A stretch of 47,843 nucleotides of DNA. It comes from Crocinitomicaceae bacterium. GTDB taxonomy: Bacteria; Bacteroidota; Bacteroidia; Flavobacteriales_D; Crocinitomicaceae. The notes under the pieces are model-generated. The model saw only the letters and a program-made list of their open reading frames with translations. It made no database searches and was not told where the DNA came from. The translations under genes and the position numbers were made by a program. The stretch covers positions 1 to 47,843 of the forward strand of contig JAKVAQ010000033.1 in NCBI GenBank assembly GCA_022447665.1. Direction: 5' to 3'. Positions 18,101-26,007 of the stretch are shown in pieces; within the stretch, counting starts at the first letter, position 1, and each line of letters opens with the position of its first letter.

Positions 18101-19916
18101 TGCTACAACTGGGTACTGCTCTGTAACTGATACAATGACATTAACTGTTTTAGATAAACCAGATATTTCATTAGCAACAACCTTAACAACTTGTGGTGCC
18201 GATGATGGTGAAATTGATGCTACAATAACTGGTGGTCTTGCACCTTACGAAATATATTGGAGTAATGGTGAAACTACAGAGGATATTATAGACCTTGCAC
18301 CCACAGCCTACTATATAAATGTTGTTGATGATAATGGCTGTTACTCGATGGCTGTAGCAGCAATTGAACTTATTAGTGTTACTTTAAGCGGAACTGAAAC
18401 TCATGTTTCTTGTCCAGGTGGAGATGATGGGGAAATAGACTTATTTGCTGGAGGCGGTGGAACCTACTCATATTATTGGAGTAATGGAGAGAGAACACAA
18501 GATCTTACCGGATTAACCGCAGGTCAATACGAGGTATTTGTTGAAGACGATGCCGGGTGTTTATCTACAAGCTCATTCATTATAACAGAACCAGATCCCC
18601 TAAAATCAACTTTTGTTACCGTAGATGCTACATGTGCTACCGCGGATGGTTCTGCTACTGCAACCGTTATCGGTGGAACTTCTCCATATTCTTATGCTTG
18701 GGAGGATGTCGCTGGAACTCCCGTTGGTACCGACGATCCTACATTAAGCGGCATTGAAGCTGGAAGCTATTCTCTAACTGTTACTGATGCTAATCTATGT
18801 TCTGAGACCTTTTATGTTGGAATTTCTGATGATAACGGACCTGTTATAAATATTGAATCTATAACTCCAGCAACTTGTGCAGCTGACGGAGCAATAGATA
18901 TTACAGCTATTCCAGAAGGTACTGCCTTAGTAGACAGTTACTCTTGGAAAAGTGGAGAAACAACAGAAGATATCGGAAGTAAAGCCGGTGGAGAATACAG
19001 CGTTGAAGTAATGGATGATGCAGGATGTCTTTCAGCAAAAAGTATTGTTATTCCTAATGTAAAACCGGATGTTCAAGAAATCTGTATTGTAACTGTTGAT
19101 ACCGCTACAAATACCAATAGAATTGTTTGGACAAAACCGGTAACTACAGAAATAGATCATTACGATATATATCGTGAGTCTTCTGTTGCCGATATGTTCC
19201 AACTCGTAAATTCCCAAGACTATGCCGAGGAATCTTTCTTTGTAGACTCAATTGCTTATCCCCAATTAAGATCTTGGCGCTACAAAATGGTAGCTGTCAA
19301 CAATTGTGGAATTGAGTCAGACATGAGTATAGAACATAAAACAGTCCACATTGTATACGAAGAGACATCTCCAGGAAGTTTTACCCTAAATTGGGATGCC
19401 TATGAAGGCTTTGCTTATTCAGAATATAATATTTGGAGATACTTACCAGCTTCTGGTTGGACGTTTGTAGGTTCGCAATCTACTGCATTGCCACCAACAT
19501 TCTTTGATACACCCCCATCAACTGCTGGGATAGATTATATCATTGAAGTAATTCCGCCTGCCACATGTACTTCTACGGAGGCTACTGATCATAACTCATC
19601 ACGTTCAAACAAAACTTCTCACACACCAATTAATCCGGGTGACGGAGTTGGAACTGATGATTTATCAATTGACGAAGAATCATTAAATATTAATGTATAT
19701 CCGAATCCAACAGATTCACAATTTAATATTGAGATTCAAGAAGGAACATTTGTACAGTCTGTTCGTGTAATGAACCTCTCGGGACAAACAGTTTATCAAA
19801 CAACAGAGAACAACTCGTTGTATACAATTAATCTGAGTGATTTCGAATCGGGCATCTTTATTTTGGAGATTGTTACGGATAAAGGAACAAACATTCAGAA
19901 AATAGTTAAGGGCTAA
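15141..19916 (+). CDS. Giant T9SS type A surface protein with tandem repeats and SprB repeats
   Basis: A 1591-residue protein. I place the start at ATG 15141, giving signal peptide MRKVLLAAVFLLSTVFSFAQ; a TTG two codons upstream is less likely. Residues about 20-360 form a beta-propeller-like region. Residues about 470-937 are five homologous units of about 92-96 residues, each starting near DPTTCxGTDG and containing DYDxDG and LSAGNYDNWSIT. Residues about 1005-1305 hold four SprB-type repeats (GEIDATITGGLAPYEIYWSNG, NVVDDNGC). A fibronectin-III-like region with IVWTKPVTTEIDHYDIYR follows, then a type A sorting domain (NVYPNPTDSQFNIEI to IQKIVKG). It is predicted to be exported by the T9SS and attached to the surface as an adhesin. 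porZ follows after 62 bp. Confidence 0.93.
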   Translation: MRKVLLAAVFLLSTVFSFAQEWRDVGSYGLFPSAETPGITVTANGKVYIAFKDMSSGVAAYEWNGEEWIDMGSIFPTVVEDVRITSADNEVYVGLYDVDGGEYRVFHRDGTGWTQIGDLTPMNYTAGKIDLTAVDGGLHSLKVFFRDEVTGDAMIWEFSGSTWTPYGATDFLAYSAPADLGQMLINDNEGDVFVCTSEDAMGSAPLTFYHFNAGFWTNYTYETAPEIVYSTIAYSVDSYNGFNPYLAVVSQDYPDSIQLFHPVLGTGDIVRFSSFYNGTEMEPGKLGINVNKADEVVAVFTQIGGEGRAAKYSGGSWSDLGDPFPEGELGEYKLADNPNSTKTYVIYRGSSGEVGVKAYNYQPSLDGTPTTNELCLGAGTGTIIPLISINDSDKDSVYLRFKSSDDGVIPDANVFSSPISGYDFTSENQTFGITATPIGAGSTDITVMAIDGQDTLSSVYTITVNATPLFTPTGTDPFTCLGSDGQILVDDLDALVDYSIDYDLDGSPATTLSITTDGSGDYIISSLSAGNYDNWSITKTSTGCTGTNPTMVTLSDPSSPAYSVSGTDPTTCAGTDGEVNITGLLPSTTYDIDYDKDGTPVTTLTGSTTDASGEYTITGLNAANYDNWSITETATACTGFNPTNVTLTEPSSPTLGHSTGLTSDPTTCGGTEGQICLIGMSVFTTYDVTFDKDGIGDTFSGTTDGNGFLFMTGLSAGTYNNFEVTHTITLCSDTYTTDVVLSDPASPTFTGGGSTDPSTCGLADGTITVTGLSALYTYSVSYDIAGTGTVSAGSIAADGTGNLIITGLGAGTYDSVAVTDPATTCVGYEAAVTTFTLTDPSAPTFGVTVTSPTVCGASDGTITITGLTPSTTYTSIAFDLGGIPYSFTSAMTDPAGDFDAGTFPAGTLTGITVEDAVGCTGTDAGPYDLIDPAGPSVNAGLDITICEDVPLVLTADNPDDAVISWDNGVEDGVELMLSTGTYMITATATTGYCSVTDTMTLTVLDKPDISLATTLTTCGADDGEIDATITGGLAPYEIYWSNGETTEDIIDLAPTAYYINVVDDNGCYSMAVAAIELISVTLSGTETHVSCPGGDDGEIDLFAGGGGTYSYYWSNGERTQDLTGLTAGQYEVFVEDDAGCLSTSSFIITEPDPLKSTFVTVDATCATADGSATATVIGGTSPYSYAWEDVAGTPVGTDDPTLSGIEAGSYSLTVTDANLCSETFYVGISDDNGPVINIESITPATCAADGAIDITAIPEGTALVDSYSWKSGETTEDIGSKAGGEYSVEVMDDAGCLSAKSIVIPNVKPDVQEICIVTVDTATNTNRIVWTKPVTTEIDHYDIYRESSVADMFQLVNSQDYAEESFFVDSIAYPQLRSWRYKMVAVNNCGIESDMSIEHKTVHIVYEETSPGSFTLNWDAYEGFAYSEYNIWRYLPASGWTFVGSQSTALPPTFFDTPPSTAGIDYIIEVIPPATCTSTEATDHNSSRSNKTSHTPINPGDGVGTDDLSIDEESLNINVYPNPTDSQFNIEIQEGTFVQSVRVMNLSGQTVYQTTENNSLYTINLSDFESGIFILEIVTDKGTNIQKIVKG
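16553..17950 (+). repeat. Five tandem protein repeats of about 92-96 residues
   Basis: Units begin near 16553, 16830, 17105, 17385 and 17675. Each carries a Thr-Cys-Gly/Ala-x-x-(D/E)-G opening, a DYDxDG or equivalent turn, a TTDGSGxYxITGLxAG strand pair and an (L)xDPSxPT end. The first two are close to each other in sequence while the later ones have drifted, consistent with stepwise duplication. Boundaries are approximate. Confidence 0.7.
18150..19060 (+). repeat. Four SprB-type repeats
   Basis: Four units of roughly 55-60 codons begin near 18187, 18397, 18625 and 18865. They share a Cys, a DGEI/DGSA turn, a GGxxPYxYxWSNG strand, a GxYxVxVxDxxGC end and a conserved spacing. The same repeat builds the gliding adhesin SprB. 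Boundaries are approximate. Confidence 0.7.
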
Positions 19917-19940
19917 AATCGAATTAGAGACAATAAAAGC

Positions 19941-19978
19941 GGTAGTTCAAAGTTATTTCTAAGTAATTTTGAACTACC
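19941..19978 (+). promoter_or_regulatory. 15-bp hairpin abutting the porZ start codon
   Basis: The arm GGTAGTTCAAAGTTA (19941-19955), loop TTTCTAAG and arm TAATTTTGAACTACC (19964-19978) pair over 15 positions with one G-T pair. The last arm base is directly followed by the ATG at 19979. There is no T-run after it, so it is a poor intrinsic terminator. As RNA it would bury the ribosome-loading region; as DNA it is an inverted repeat that includes a TAATTTTG (-7-like) box at 19964-19971. Confidence 0.55.
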
Positions 19979-22282
19979 ATGTTTAGAAGCGCTGGTCTAA
20001 TAATTCTACTTCTCATCTCTTTTACAAGTCATGCACAAATTGGCATGCAACAGTGGCGCATTCACTTTTCTAGTTTCAACACCATAGGTATCGCACAAAC
20101 TGATGAAGGTGTTTTCATGGCTGCAAAAAACGGAATCGTAGAATACAATAAGTCAGATAACTCCATCAGTACAATGACGGTGATCAACGGAATGAGTGAC
20201 CTGGGCGCATCCGTAATAAGAGGAAATGCTGGAACACTTGTAATCGGCTATGAAAATGGAAATCTAGACATTTTAGAAGATGGTATTGTCACCAATATTC
20301 CATTTATTAAAACTGCCGAAATTGCGGGTTCTAAAAGAATCAAAAATGTATCCTTTTACAATGACTTGATTTTCGTTTCAACAGAAATAGGTTTAGTCGT
20401 GGTAAATAACACTAGAAAAGAAATCAAAGACACCTACTATCCTTACGAAAATCCTGTTGTAAATGACGCCGTTGTGAGTAACGATACACTTTATGTGGCT
20501 ACCGAACAAGGACTATATAAAGCACAAGTAGATGCTCCGTTCCTAAATAATAAAGACAATTGGACCAAACATACTAATCTTCCCTCTGGAATCGTGGATG
20601 GGCCTTTTTCAGATGTACGCGATTTTAATGGCACCCTGGTCCTAGCATACTCCGTAAATTCATTTGACTCAGATTCAATCTATTTTTTAAATGGTGGCAC
20701 CATTACTCCTTACGAACATAATCCTGTAGAACTTATAGGTCTTTCTATTGAAGACAATATGTATATCTCTAGATTAAGTTCAATAGATATTGTTGCGCCA
20801 GATTTCACCCGATCCGACATTATTTACCAGTATCCTATGGGTATTCCTCAACCAAGGGATGCCGTTTTTTACAATGGTGAGTATTGGATTGCAGACAAAA
20901 ATTTTGGAATGGTTAAAGCCATAAATTCATTTGCCGCTGAATCTGTTTTCACGAACTCTCCCTTTGCCGACGGAAGTTATAGAATGGACATTCAATTCGG
21001 AAAATTAGTTGTTGCAGGTGGGGGCTTAACAAGTAATCTAGTTAATACTTTTTCTAATTCTGGAATTTACATTTTCGAAGAAGAAGAATGGACAAGTATG
21101 AATGGTATAACCCATCCGGACAACATAGTATTTACGCAAGATTTTGATTTTGTGTCTGCCGCTGTAAACCCCAATAACACGAATGAATTTGCCTTTGCAA
21201 GTAATTCAAAAGGAGGTATAAAGTGGGTTAAGGAAGGAACAACTATTGCAGAAGAACTAACGCCACTGAACTCAATTTTAGAATATACTGGAACAGACAA
21301 TATTATTGTTCCAGACATGAAATTTGACAGAAATGGAAACTTATGGGTTGTGAACCAAGGTTTAGACCCACTTAAAGTATTTTGTCCAGATGGTTCTTCA
21401 TATGCATACTCTCTCGGATCAAGTGCTAAAAACAGATACCCTTATCGTTTAACGATTGACTCTCAGGGAAGAAAATGGGTTTCAATTATTGGTGTTGGGT
21501 TAGCAGTATTTGATGATGCTGGTACTCTTGACGATACTTCTGATGATCAACTTCAAATGATGACCACAGCCACTGGATCTGGAGATTTACCGTCAACATT
21601 TATTAAGGCTGTTGCTCAAGATATAGACGGGGAAATTTGGATTGGCACAGAAGAAGGACTTGTAGTGCTTTACAATACGTCCCAAATTTTTGATGGAGGA
21701 TTTGGCGATTATGATGCCAACTCCATCTTGTTAGATGTTAACGGAACGGTAGAAGCCTTGTTTGGAACAACACATATAACAGCAATCGCAGTTGATGGTG
21801 GAAATAGAAAGTGGATTGGTACATCAGCTTCCGGTGTTATTTGCGTCTCTGAAGACGGTTTAGAAGAGATCTATCGTTTTACAGCGGAGAACTCACCACT
21901 TATTTCTAACAATATTCTCGACATTAAAATAGATCACGCTTCCGGTGAAATCTACTTTGCAACTGAACAAGGGCTTGTTTCTTTTAGAGCTGACGGTACC
22001 ATTGGAGATGAAGAATTTGAATCTGTTGATGTATTTCCAAATCCAGTTCGACCAGAATATACTGGTCCAATAACCATACAAGGTATCGGCTTTGAATCTG
22101 ATGTGAGAATAACAGATGTATCTGGAAACCTTGTTTTTAAAACCATGTCTAACGGTGGAACTGTAATTTGGGATGGTAAAACACTTGAAGGGGAACGGGT
22201 TCAAAGCGGGGTTTATCTCGTTTGGGCAACAAGTACCGGTGGTAAAGGGAAAAAAGTAGCCAAAATCTTATTCATTAACTAG
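19979..22282 (+). CDS. porZ: T9SS component PorZ (two-component-regulator-type beta-propeller protein)
   Basis: A 767-residue protein with a signal peptide (MFRSAGLIILLLISFTSHAQ). It opens with QWRIHFSSFNTIGIAQTDEGVFMAAKNGIVEYN, the characteristic start of PorZ. Propeller blades with NDLIFVSTEIGLVVVNN, DNTLYVATEQGLY-like and DGEIWIGTEEGLVVLYN motifs fill about 30-670. The end is a T9SS-like domain (VFPNPVRPEYTGPITI, VRITDVSGNLV, LEGERVQSGVYLVWA). In known T9SS, PorZ sits on the surface in the sortase/attachment complex and delivers anionic LPS to sortase PorU. The next gene, recO, starts on its stop codon (TAGTG), so expression is coupled. A hairpin ends at its start codon. Confidence 0.9.
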   Translation: MFRSAGLIILLLISFTSHAQIGMQQWRIHFSSFNTIGIAQTDEGVFMAAKNGIVEYNKSDNSISTMTVINGMSDLGASVIRGNAGTLVIGYENGNLDILEDGIVTNIPFIKTAEIAGSKRIKNVSFYNDLIFVSTEIGLVVVNNTRKEIKDTYYPYENPVVNDAVVSNDTLYVATEQGLYKAQVDAPFLNNKDNWTKHTNLPSGIVDGPFSDVRDFNGTLVLAYSVNSFDSDSIYFLNGGTITPYEHNPVELIGLSIEDNMYISRLSSIDIVAPDFTRSDIIYQYPMGIPQPRDAVFYNGEYWIADKNFGMVKAINSFAAESVFTNSPFADGSYRMDIQFGKLVVAGGGLTSNLVNTFSNSGIYIFEEEEWTSMNGITHPDNIVFTQDFDFVSAAVNPNNTNEFAFASNSKGGIKWVKEGTTIAEELTPLNSILEYTGTDNIIVPDMKFDRNGNLWVVNQGLDPLKVFCPDGSSYAYSLGSSAKNRYPYRLTIDSQGRKWVSIIGVGLAVFDDAGTLDDTSDDQLQMMTTATGSGDLPSTFIKAVAQDIDGEIWIGTEEGLVVLYNTSQIFDGGFGDYDANSILLDVNGTVEALFGTTHITAIAVDGGNRKWIGTSASGVICVSEDGLEEIYRFTAENSPLISNNILDIKIDHASGEIYFATEQGLVSFRADGTIGDEEFESVDVFPNPVRPEYTGPITIQGIGFESDVRITDVSGNLVFKTMSNGGTVIWDGKTLEGERVQSGVYLVWATSTGGKGKKVAKILFIN

Positions 22283-22995
22283 TGAGCAAACAAGTTTGTC
22301 AAGGACTCGTTCTACGCAAAATTGATTATTCGGATACTTCCCTAATCGTTAAACTACTAACGAAAGATCATGGTGTAAGGAGCTTCTTATTTCAAGGAGG
22401 AAAGCGCAAAAATAAACAAGGTAATATTCTTCAACCTCTGGGAATAGTTGATGTTGAATTTTATCAAAGGAGTGATAGCGATCTATCAAAAATTTCAAGC
22501 GTATCAGCCGCTAAGGTGTATCGGAACATCCCCTACGACCCTTTGAAATCAAGTATTCTATTTTTCCTTGCTGAGCTAATCCAAAAAACGGTACATGAAA
22601 ATGAAACTGAAAATGAACTATATGAGTTTGTTGAAAGTAGCTTACTGATATTAGATGAAACCGAGCATTTCTCCAATTTTGTACTTAAATTTTTGCTCCA
22701 ATATCCGCAATATTTAGGGTTTAGTTTTTACCGGGAAAATGAACCTCAATATTTTGATTATCAAGAAGCTGGTTTTGTAAAACACGAGCCAAATCATCCG
22801 TACTACCTAAACAAAGAGAAATCATCATTACTTTTGCACCTTTCAGGCATGAAATTTGATGGAATTAATGACCCTAAAATTGATTTGAATACACGAAGAG
22901 AATTGATTCATGATTTACTCAAAGTCTATAAAGTCTTTTTCGATAACTTCAAGGATATCCAGAGTCTCTCTGTCCTGGAAGTTGCGTTGCATTAG
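22282..22995 (+). CDS. recO: DNA repair protein RecO
   Basis: A 237-residue protein. The N-terminal OB-fold contains GLVLRKIDYSDTSLIVKLLTKDHGVRSFLFQGGKRKNK, followed by NILQPLGIVDVEFYQRSDSDLSKIS and a helical C-terminal domain with PQYLGF. RecO loads RecA onto SSB-coated DNA with RecR (RecFOR pathway). It starts with GTG at 22282, sharing one base with the porZ stop. The usual zinc-finger cysteines are absent, as in many Bacteroidota RecO proteins. The TonB receptor gene starts inside its 3' end. Confidence 0.9.
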   Translation: MSKQVCQGLVLRKIDYSDTSLIVKLLTKDHGVRSFLFQGGKRKNKQGNILQPLGIVDVEFYQRSDSDLSKISSVSAAKVYRNIPYDPLKSSILFFLAELIQKTVHENETENELYEFVESSLLILDETEHFSNFVLKFLLQYPQYLGFSFYRENEPQYFDYQEAGFVKHEPNHPYYLNKEKSSLLLHLSGMKFDGINDPKIDLNTRRELIHDLLKVYKVFFDNFKDIQSLSVLEVALH

Positions 22996-25375
22996 CATCC
23001 TTATTCTACTTATTTCATCCGCATCATTTGGGCAAACAATTACTATTATCGATAGTACCGATAGTAGACCAATAGAAGGTGTTTTTATCAGCTCAAAATC
23101 TAATCCTACTGGAATCTTGACCAATGAGAAAGGTCAAGCCTCTTTAGCGAGTTTTCAAGCTGGAGAGTACCTTAAAATAATGCATTCCGGTTTTAATACT
23201 GTTCATATACTTAAGGAAAATGCGGTTAACAAAGGGACATTGCTCATCGCTGAAAAAGCTTACAACTTAAATCCCGTTTATATTGATCATCCTTTGCGTT
23301 ATTTTTTGGTGGAAGAAGACGAGGCAGGACAAATTCAAACAATACCTAGTGAAATCGCACTCTTAGAAAATCCAGGAACAACAGCAGACCTGCTTCAAAA
23401 CTCTGGTAATGTGCTGGTTCAGAAGTCACAAAGAGGTGGTGGAAGTCCAATTATTAGAGGATTTGAAGCCAATAAACTTCTTTTGGTTATTGATGGTGTA
23501 AGAATGAACAATGCCATTTACCGAAGTGGACATTTACAAAACTCTATTACTATTGATAATGCTGTGCTCGATCATACCGAAATAATCTTTGGGCCGAGTT
23601 CTTCTCTTTACGGGAGTGACGCCCTAGGTGGAGTAATGCATTTCCATACTAAAAATCCTGAATTAAGTAAAACAGATACCATGTTGTTTAGCGGATCTAG
23701 TTTTGTTCGTTATAATTCAAATGATAGCAGAAGTGCGAATTTCAATTTCTCGATGAGTAAAAATAATTGGGGACTCCTGTCCTCTTTCACTGCGAGCCAG
23801 TTCAATGATACTAGAATAGGGACTAATCGCACTCATGGCTATTCTGATTGGGGACTTCATCCAGAATATGCTGGATTAACCTCTAACGGATTAGATACTG
23901 TTTTGGCAAACTCAGACCCTCGATTGCAAAAATTCTCGGGCTATACACAATTCGATTTCTTGGAAAAGTTCGTCTACGAACCATCCGACAAAATGAGATT
24001 GACACTTAACTTTCAATATTCCACTTCTACCAATGTATACCGGTATGATAAATTAACCGAGTATAGAAATGGTACATTACGATGGGCAGAATGGTATTAT
24101 GGGCCTCAAAATCGCCTGTTTTCCATGGCAAAACTGGATATTAAACCTGAAAAATCTTGGGCTAATTCTGGTACAATTGCTTTTTCTTATCAAAGAATTG
24201 ACGAGGATAGAATCAGCAGAAGATTTGGATCTGATTTTAGAGAGCATCAAGAAGAAGATGTTCATGTACTTGGCCTAAACCTTGACTTTAATAAACTTTT
24301 CTCTCGTTCACGTATGCTATTCTATGGACTCGAAGTACAACACAATATTGTGAACTCAACCGCCTACGAGCAAAACATTTTTAGCACAGAAAGAAATAAT
24401 GCACAAACTCGTTATCCGGATTTCAGCAATTACTTAACAAGTGGAGCCTACATTGAGTACAAACAAAAATTCTCTAATCGCGCGGTTTTCTCGGCTGGTT
24501 TCCGGTATAGCTTTATCATGGCAAATTCAGAATTCCGTGATACTTCATTCATCAACCTCCCTTTTAATGAGGTAAATTTCATGACTAGTGCTCCTTCAGG
24601 TCACGTAGGAATCGTATTAAAACCCGATACGAATACACTAATTAAACCTTTGATCACAACAGGTTTTAGAGCGCCTAATGTGGATGATTATGGAAAAGTA
24701 TTCGAAAATAGTGGTTTCACTGTGGTGCCGAATGACAACATAAAACCTGCTTTTGCTATAGGTTCAGAGCTTACCCTAGAACGAAACTTCTTTGACAACT
24801 TTCTTAAACTATCCTCTACAGTATACAGCACATATTTATTCAATGCCATTGTGAGGAGAGACTTTCAGTTAAATGGTCAAGACTCCATCTCTTACAACGG
24901 TCAAAACACAAAAATTCAGGCCAATGTGAATACGGCCAGAGCGCTAGTTTACGGGGTTAGTGCAACGATGCAATTTAACTTTACTAAGAACTTCAACTTC
25001 TTATACACCTATAACTTCACCAAAGGTACAGATTTAAGCAGTAACTCTCCAATGAGTCATATTCCTCCACAGTTTGGTAAAATTGCTTTTACCTACGCTG
25101 ATAAAGCGTTTAACGGTAGCCTTTATACTTATTATAATTTCAGAAAGAATCTTTGCGATTACGGCGGTGGTCCGGATAATCTGGACCTAACACCAAACGA
25201 AGAGGGAACGCCTCCTTGGTGGACGCTAAACATTAGAATAGGGTATCATTTCTTAGAGCACTTTACCCTGCAGTTTGCGGTGGAGAATATCCTTGATGTT
25301 CATTATCGCCAATTTGCTTCAGGGATTTCAGCACCGGGAAGGAACTTTATTGGTGCAATTCGCTTTAATTTTTAA
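22982..25375 (+). CDS. TonB-dependent outer-membrane receptor
   Basis: About 797 residues. The TTG at 22982 gives a compact signal peptide (LRCISILILLISSASFGQ) and only a 14-bp overlap with recO; an ATG at 22910 would add 24 residues before the signal and overlap recO by 86 bp. After the signal comes a CarboxypepD_reg-like domain (IEGVFISSKSNPTGILTNEKGQASL). Next is the plug (TTADLLQNSGNVLVQKSQRGGGSPIIRGFEANKLLLVIDGVRMNNAIY... FGPSSSLYGSDALGGVMHFHTK) and a 22-strand-type barrel ending in GAIRFNF with the terminal Phe. It imports a ligand using TonB energy; the plug resembles haem/vitamin-type receptors more than SusC. No SusD partner is present. Confidence 0.9.
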   Translation: MRCISILILLISSASFGQTITIIDSTDSRPIEGVFISSKSNPTGILTNEKGQASLASFQAGEYLKIMHSGFNTVHILKENAVNKGTLLIAEKAYNLNPVYIDHPLRYFLVEEDEAGQIQTIPSEIALLENPGTTADLLQNSGNVLVQKSQRGGGSPIIRGFEANKLLLVIDGVRMNNAIYRSGHLQNSITIDNAVLDHTEIIFGPSSSLYGSDALGGVMHFHTKNPELSKTDTMLFSGSSFVRYNSNDSRSANFNFSMSKNNWGLLSSFTASQFNDTRIGTNRTHGYSDWGLHPEYAGLTSNGLDTVLANSDPRLQKFSGYTQFDFLEKFVYEPSDKMRLTLNFQYSTSTNVYRYDKLTEYRNGTLRWAEWYYGPQNRLFSMAKLDIKPEKSWANSGTIAFSYQRIDEDRISRRFGSDFREHQEEDVHVLGLNLDFNKLFSRSRMLFYGLEVQHNIVNSTAYEQNIFSTERNNAQTRYPDFSNYLTSGAYIEYKQKFSNRAVFSAGFRYSFIMANSEFRDTSFINLPFNEVNFMTSAPSGHVGIVLKPDTNTLIKPLITTGFRAPNVDDYGKVFENSGFTVVPNDNIKPAFAIGSELTLERNFFDNFLKLSSTVYSTYLFNAIVRRDFQLNGQDSISYNGQNTKIQANVNTARALVYGVSATMQFNFTKNFNFLYTYNFTKGTDLSSNSPMSHIPPQFGKIAFTYADKAFNGSLYTYYNFRKNLCDYGGGPDNLDLTPNEEGTPPWWTLNIRIGYHFLEHFTLQFAVENILDVHYRQFASGISAPGRNFIGAIRFNF

Positions 25376-25443
25376 GAATCTCCGTTTAATACTGATGTTA
25401 TTCTTTTGTTTTATCTATTTCTTTGTTTAAGAATCGATCACCT

Positions 25444-25917
25444 ATGAAAATTATTACCCTCTTATTATTCTCTGTTTTAATCATATCGTGCAAAAAAGAA
25501 ACTTGTACAGATGGAATACTCAACCAAGATGAAGTTCAAATTGATTGCGGTGGTCTTTGCGAAGCTTGTCCAATCGAATATCCTGAAACGGGAGCATATG
25601 GGAATAATGTTTTGTTTGGTTCAGACTCTGTTATTGTAACTACTGAAAATTCTTCAATGCGAGCAATTGTGCCGGAAGGAAGTAGTTTGAAAATTGTTCT
25701 GCGTTCTTCAAGTGGTGAGATGTGGTTTTATGGTGATCAAAACAATTGGACAAATTCGGATGTTGACGGCGCTGAACAGAGTTTCACCGTACTTAACGCC
25801 GGAATAGCAGACCTCGAATTACACAATGCGAATACTACAAATACTGATGTAATTATTGTCAAGTTTTTTGAAAATAGCGACGCACAGACCAAACAATTAA
25901 TTCTCATAAGGGAGTAA
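25444..25917 (+). CDS. Small lipoprotein with a Cys-rich DCGG motif
   Basis: About 157 residues from ATG 25444 (a TTG at 25423 is in frame but would place seven extra residues before the signal). The signal MKIITLLLFSVLIISC ends at the lipidation Cys16. It is directly followed by a compact Cys-rich segment, CTDGILNQDEVQIDCGG then LCEACP, a motif seen repeatedly at the N-terminus of Bacteroidota lipoproteins and eukaryote-like surface proteins. The rest is beta-rich with no family I recognise. It lies 68 bp after the TonB receptor on the same strand and could be its partner lipoprotein; that is inference only. Confidence 0.75.
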   Translation: MKIITLLLFSVLIISCKKETCTDGILNQDEVQIDCGGLCEACPIEYPETGAYGNNVLFGSDSVIVTTENSSMRAIVPEGSSLKIVLRSSSGEMWFYGDQNNWTNSDVDGAEQSFTVLNAGIADLELHNANTTNTDVIIVKFFENSDAQTKQLILIRE

Positions 25918-26007
25918 TCTCAATTAGATCCGCTTATTTTTTTTGAAAATCAACTCACGTATTCTCTAAAACGTTCGTTTATACTTATGCCCATGACGCC
26001 ATGACGA

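Noticed and set aside
16553-19060. Periodic sequence as a possible CRISPR array
   Set aside because: The period is about 280 bp and follows the reading frame; these are protein-domain repeats.
22910-22981. ATG at 22910 as the start of the TonB receptor
   Set aside because: It adds 24 residues before a good signal peptide and overlaps recO by 86 bp; the TTG at 22982 is a better fit, though unproven.
24069-24278. Open frames inside the TonB receptor gene on both strands
   Set aside because: They are shadows of the real coding frame with no motif, signal or plausible start context.
25376-25420. AAGAAT...ATTCTT followed by T-rich DNA as a terminator after the TonB receptor
   Set aside because: The stem is only 6 AT-rich pairs with a 20-base loop, too weak to call.
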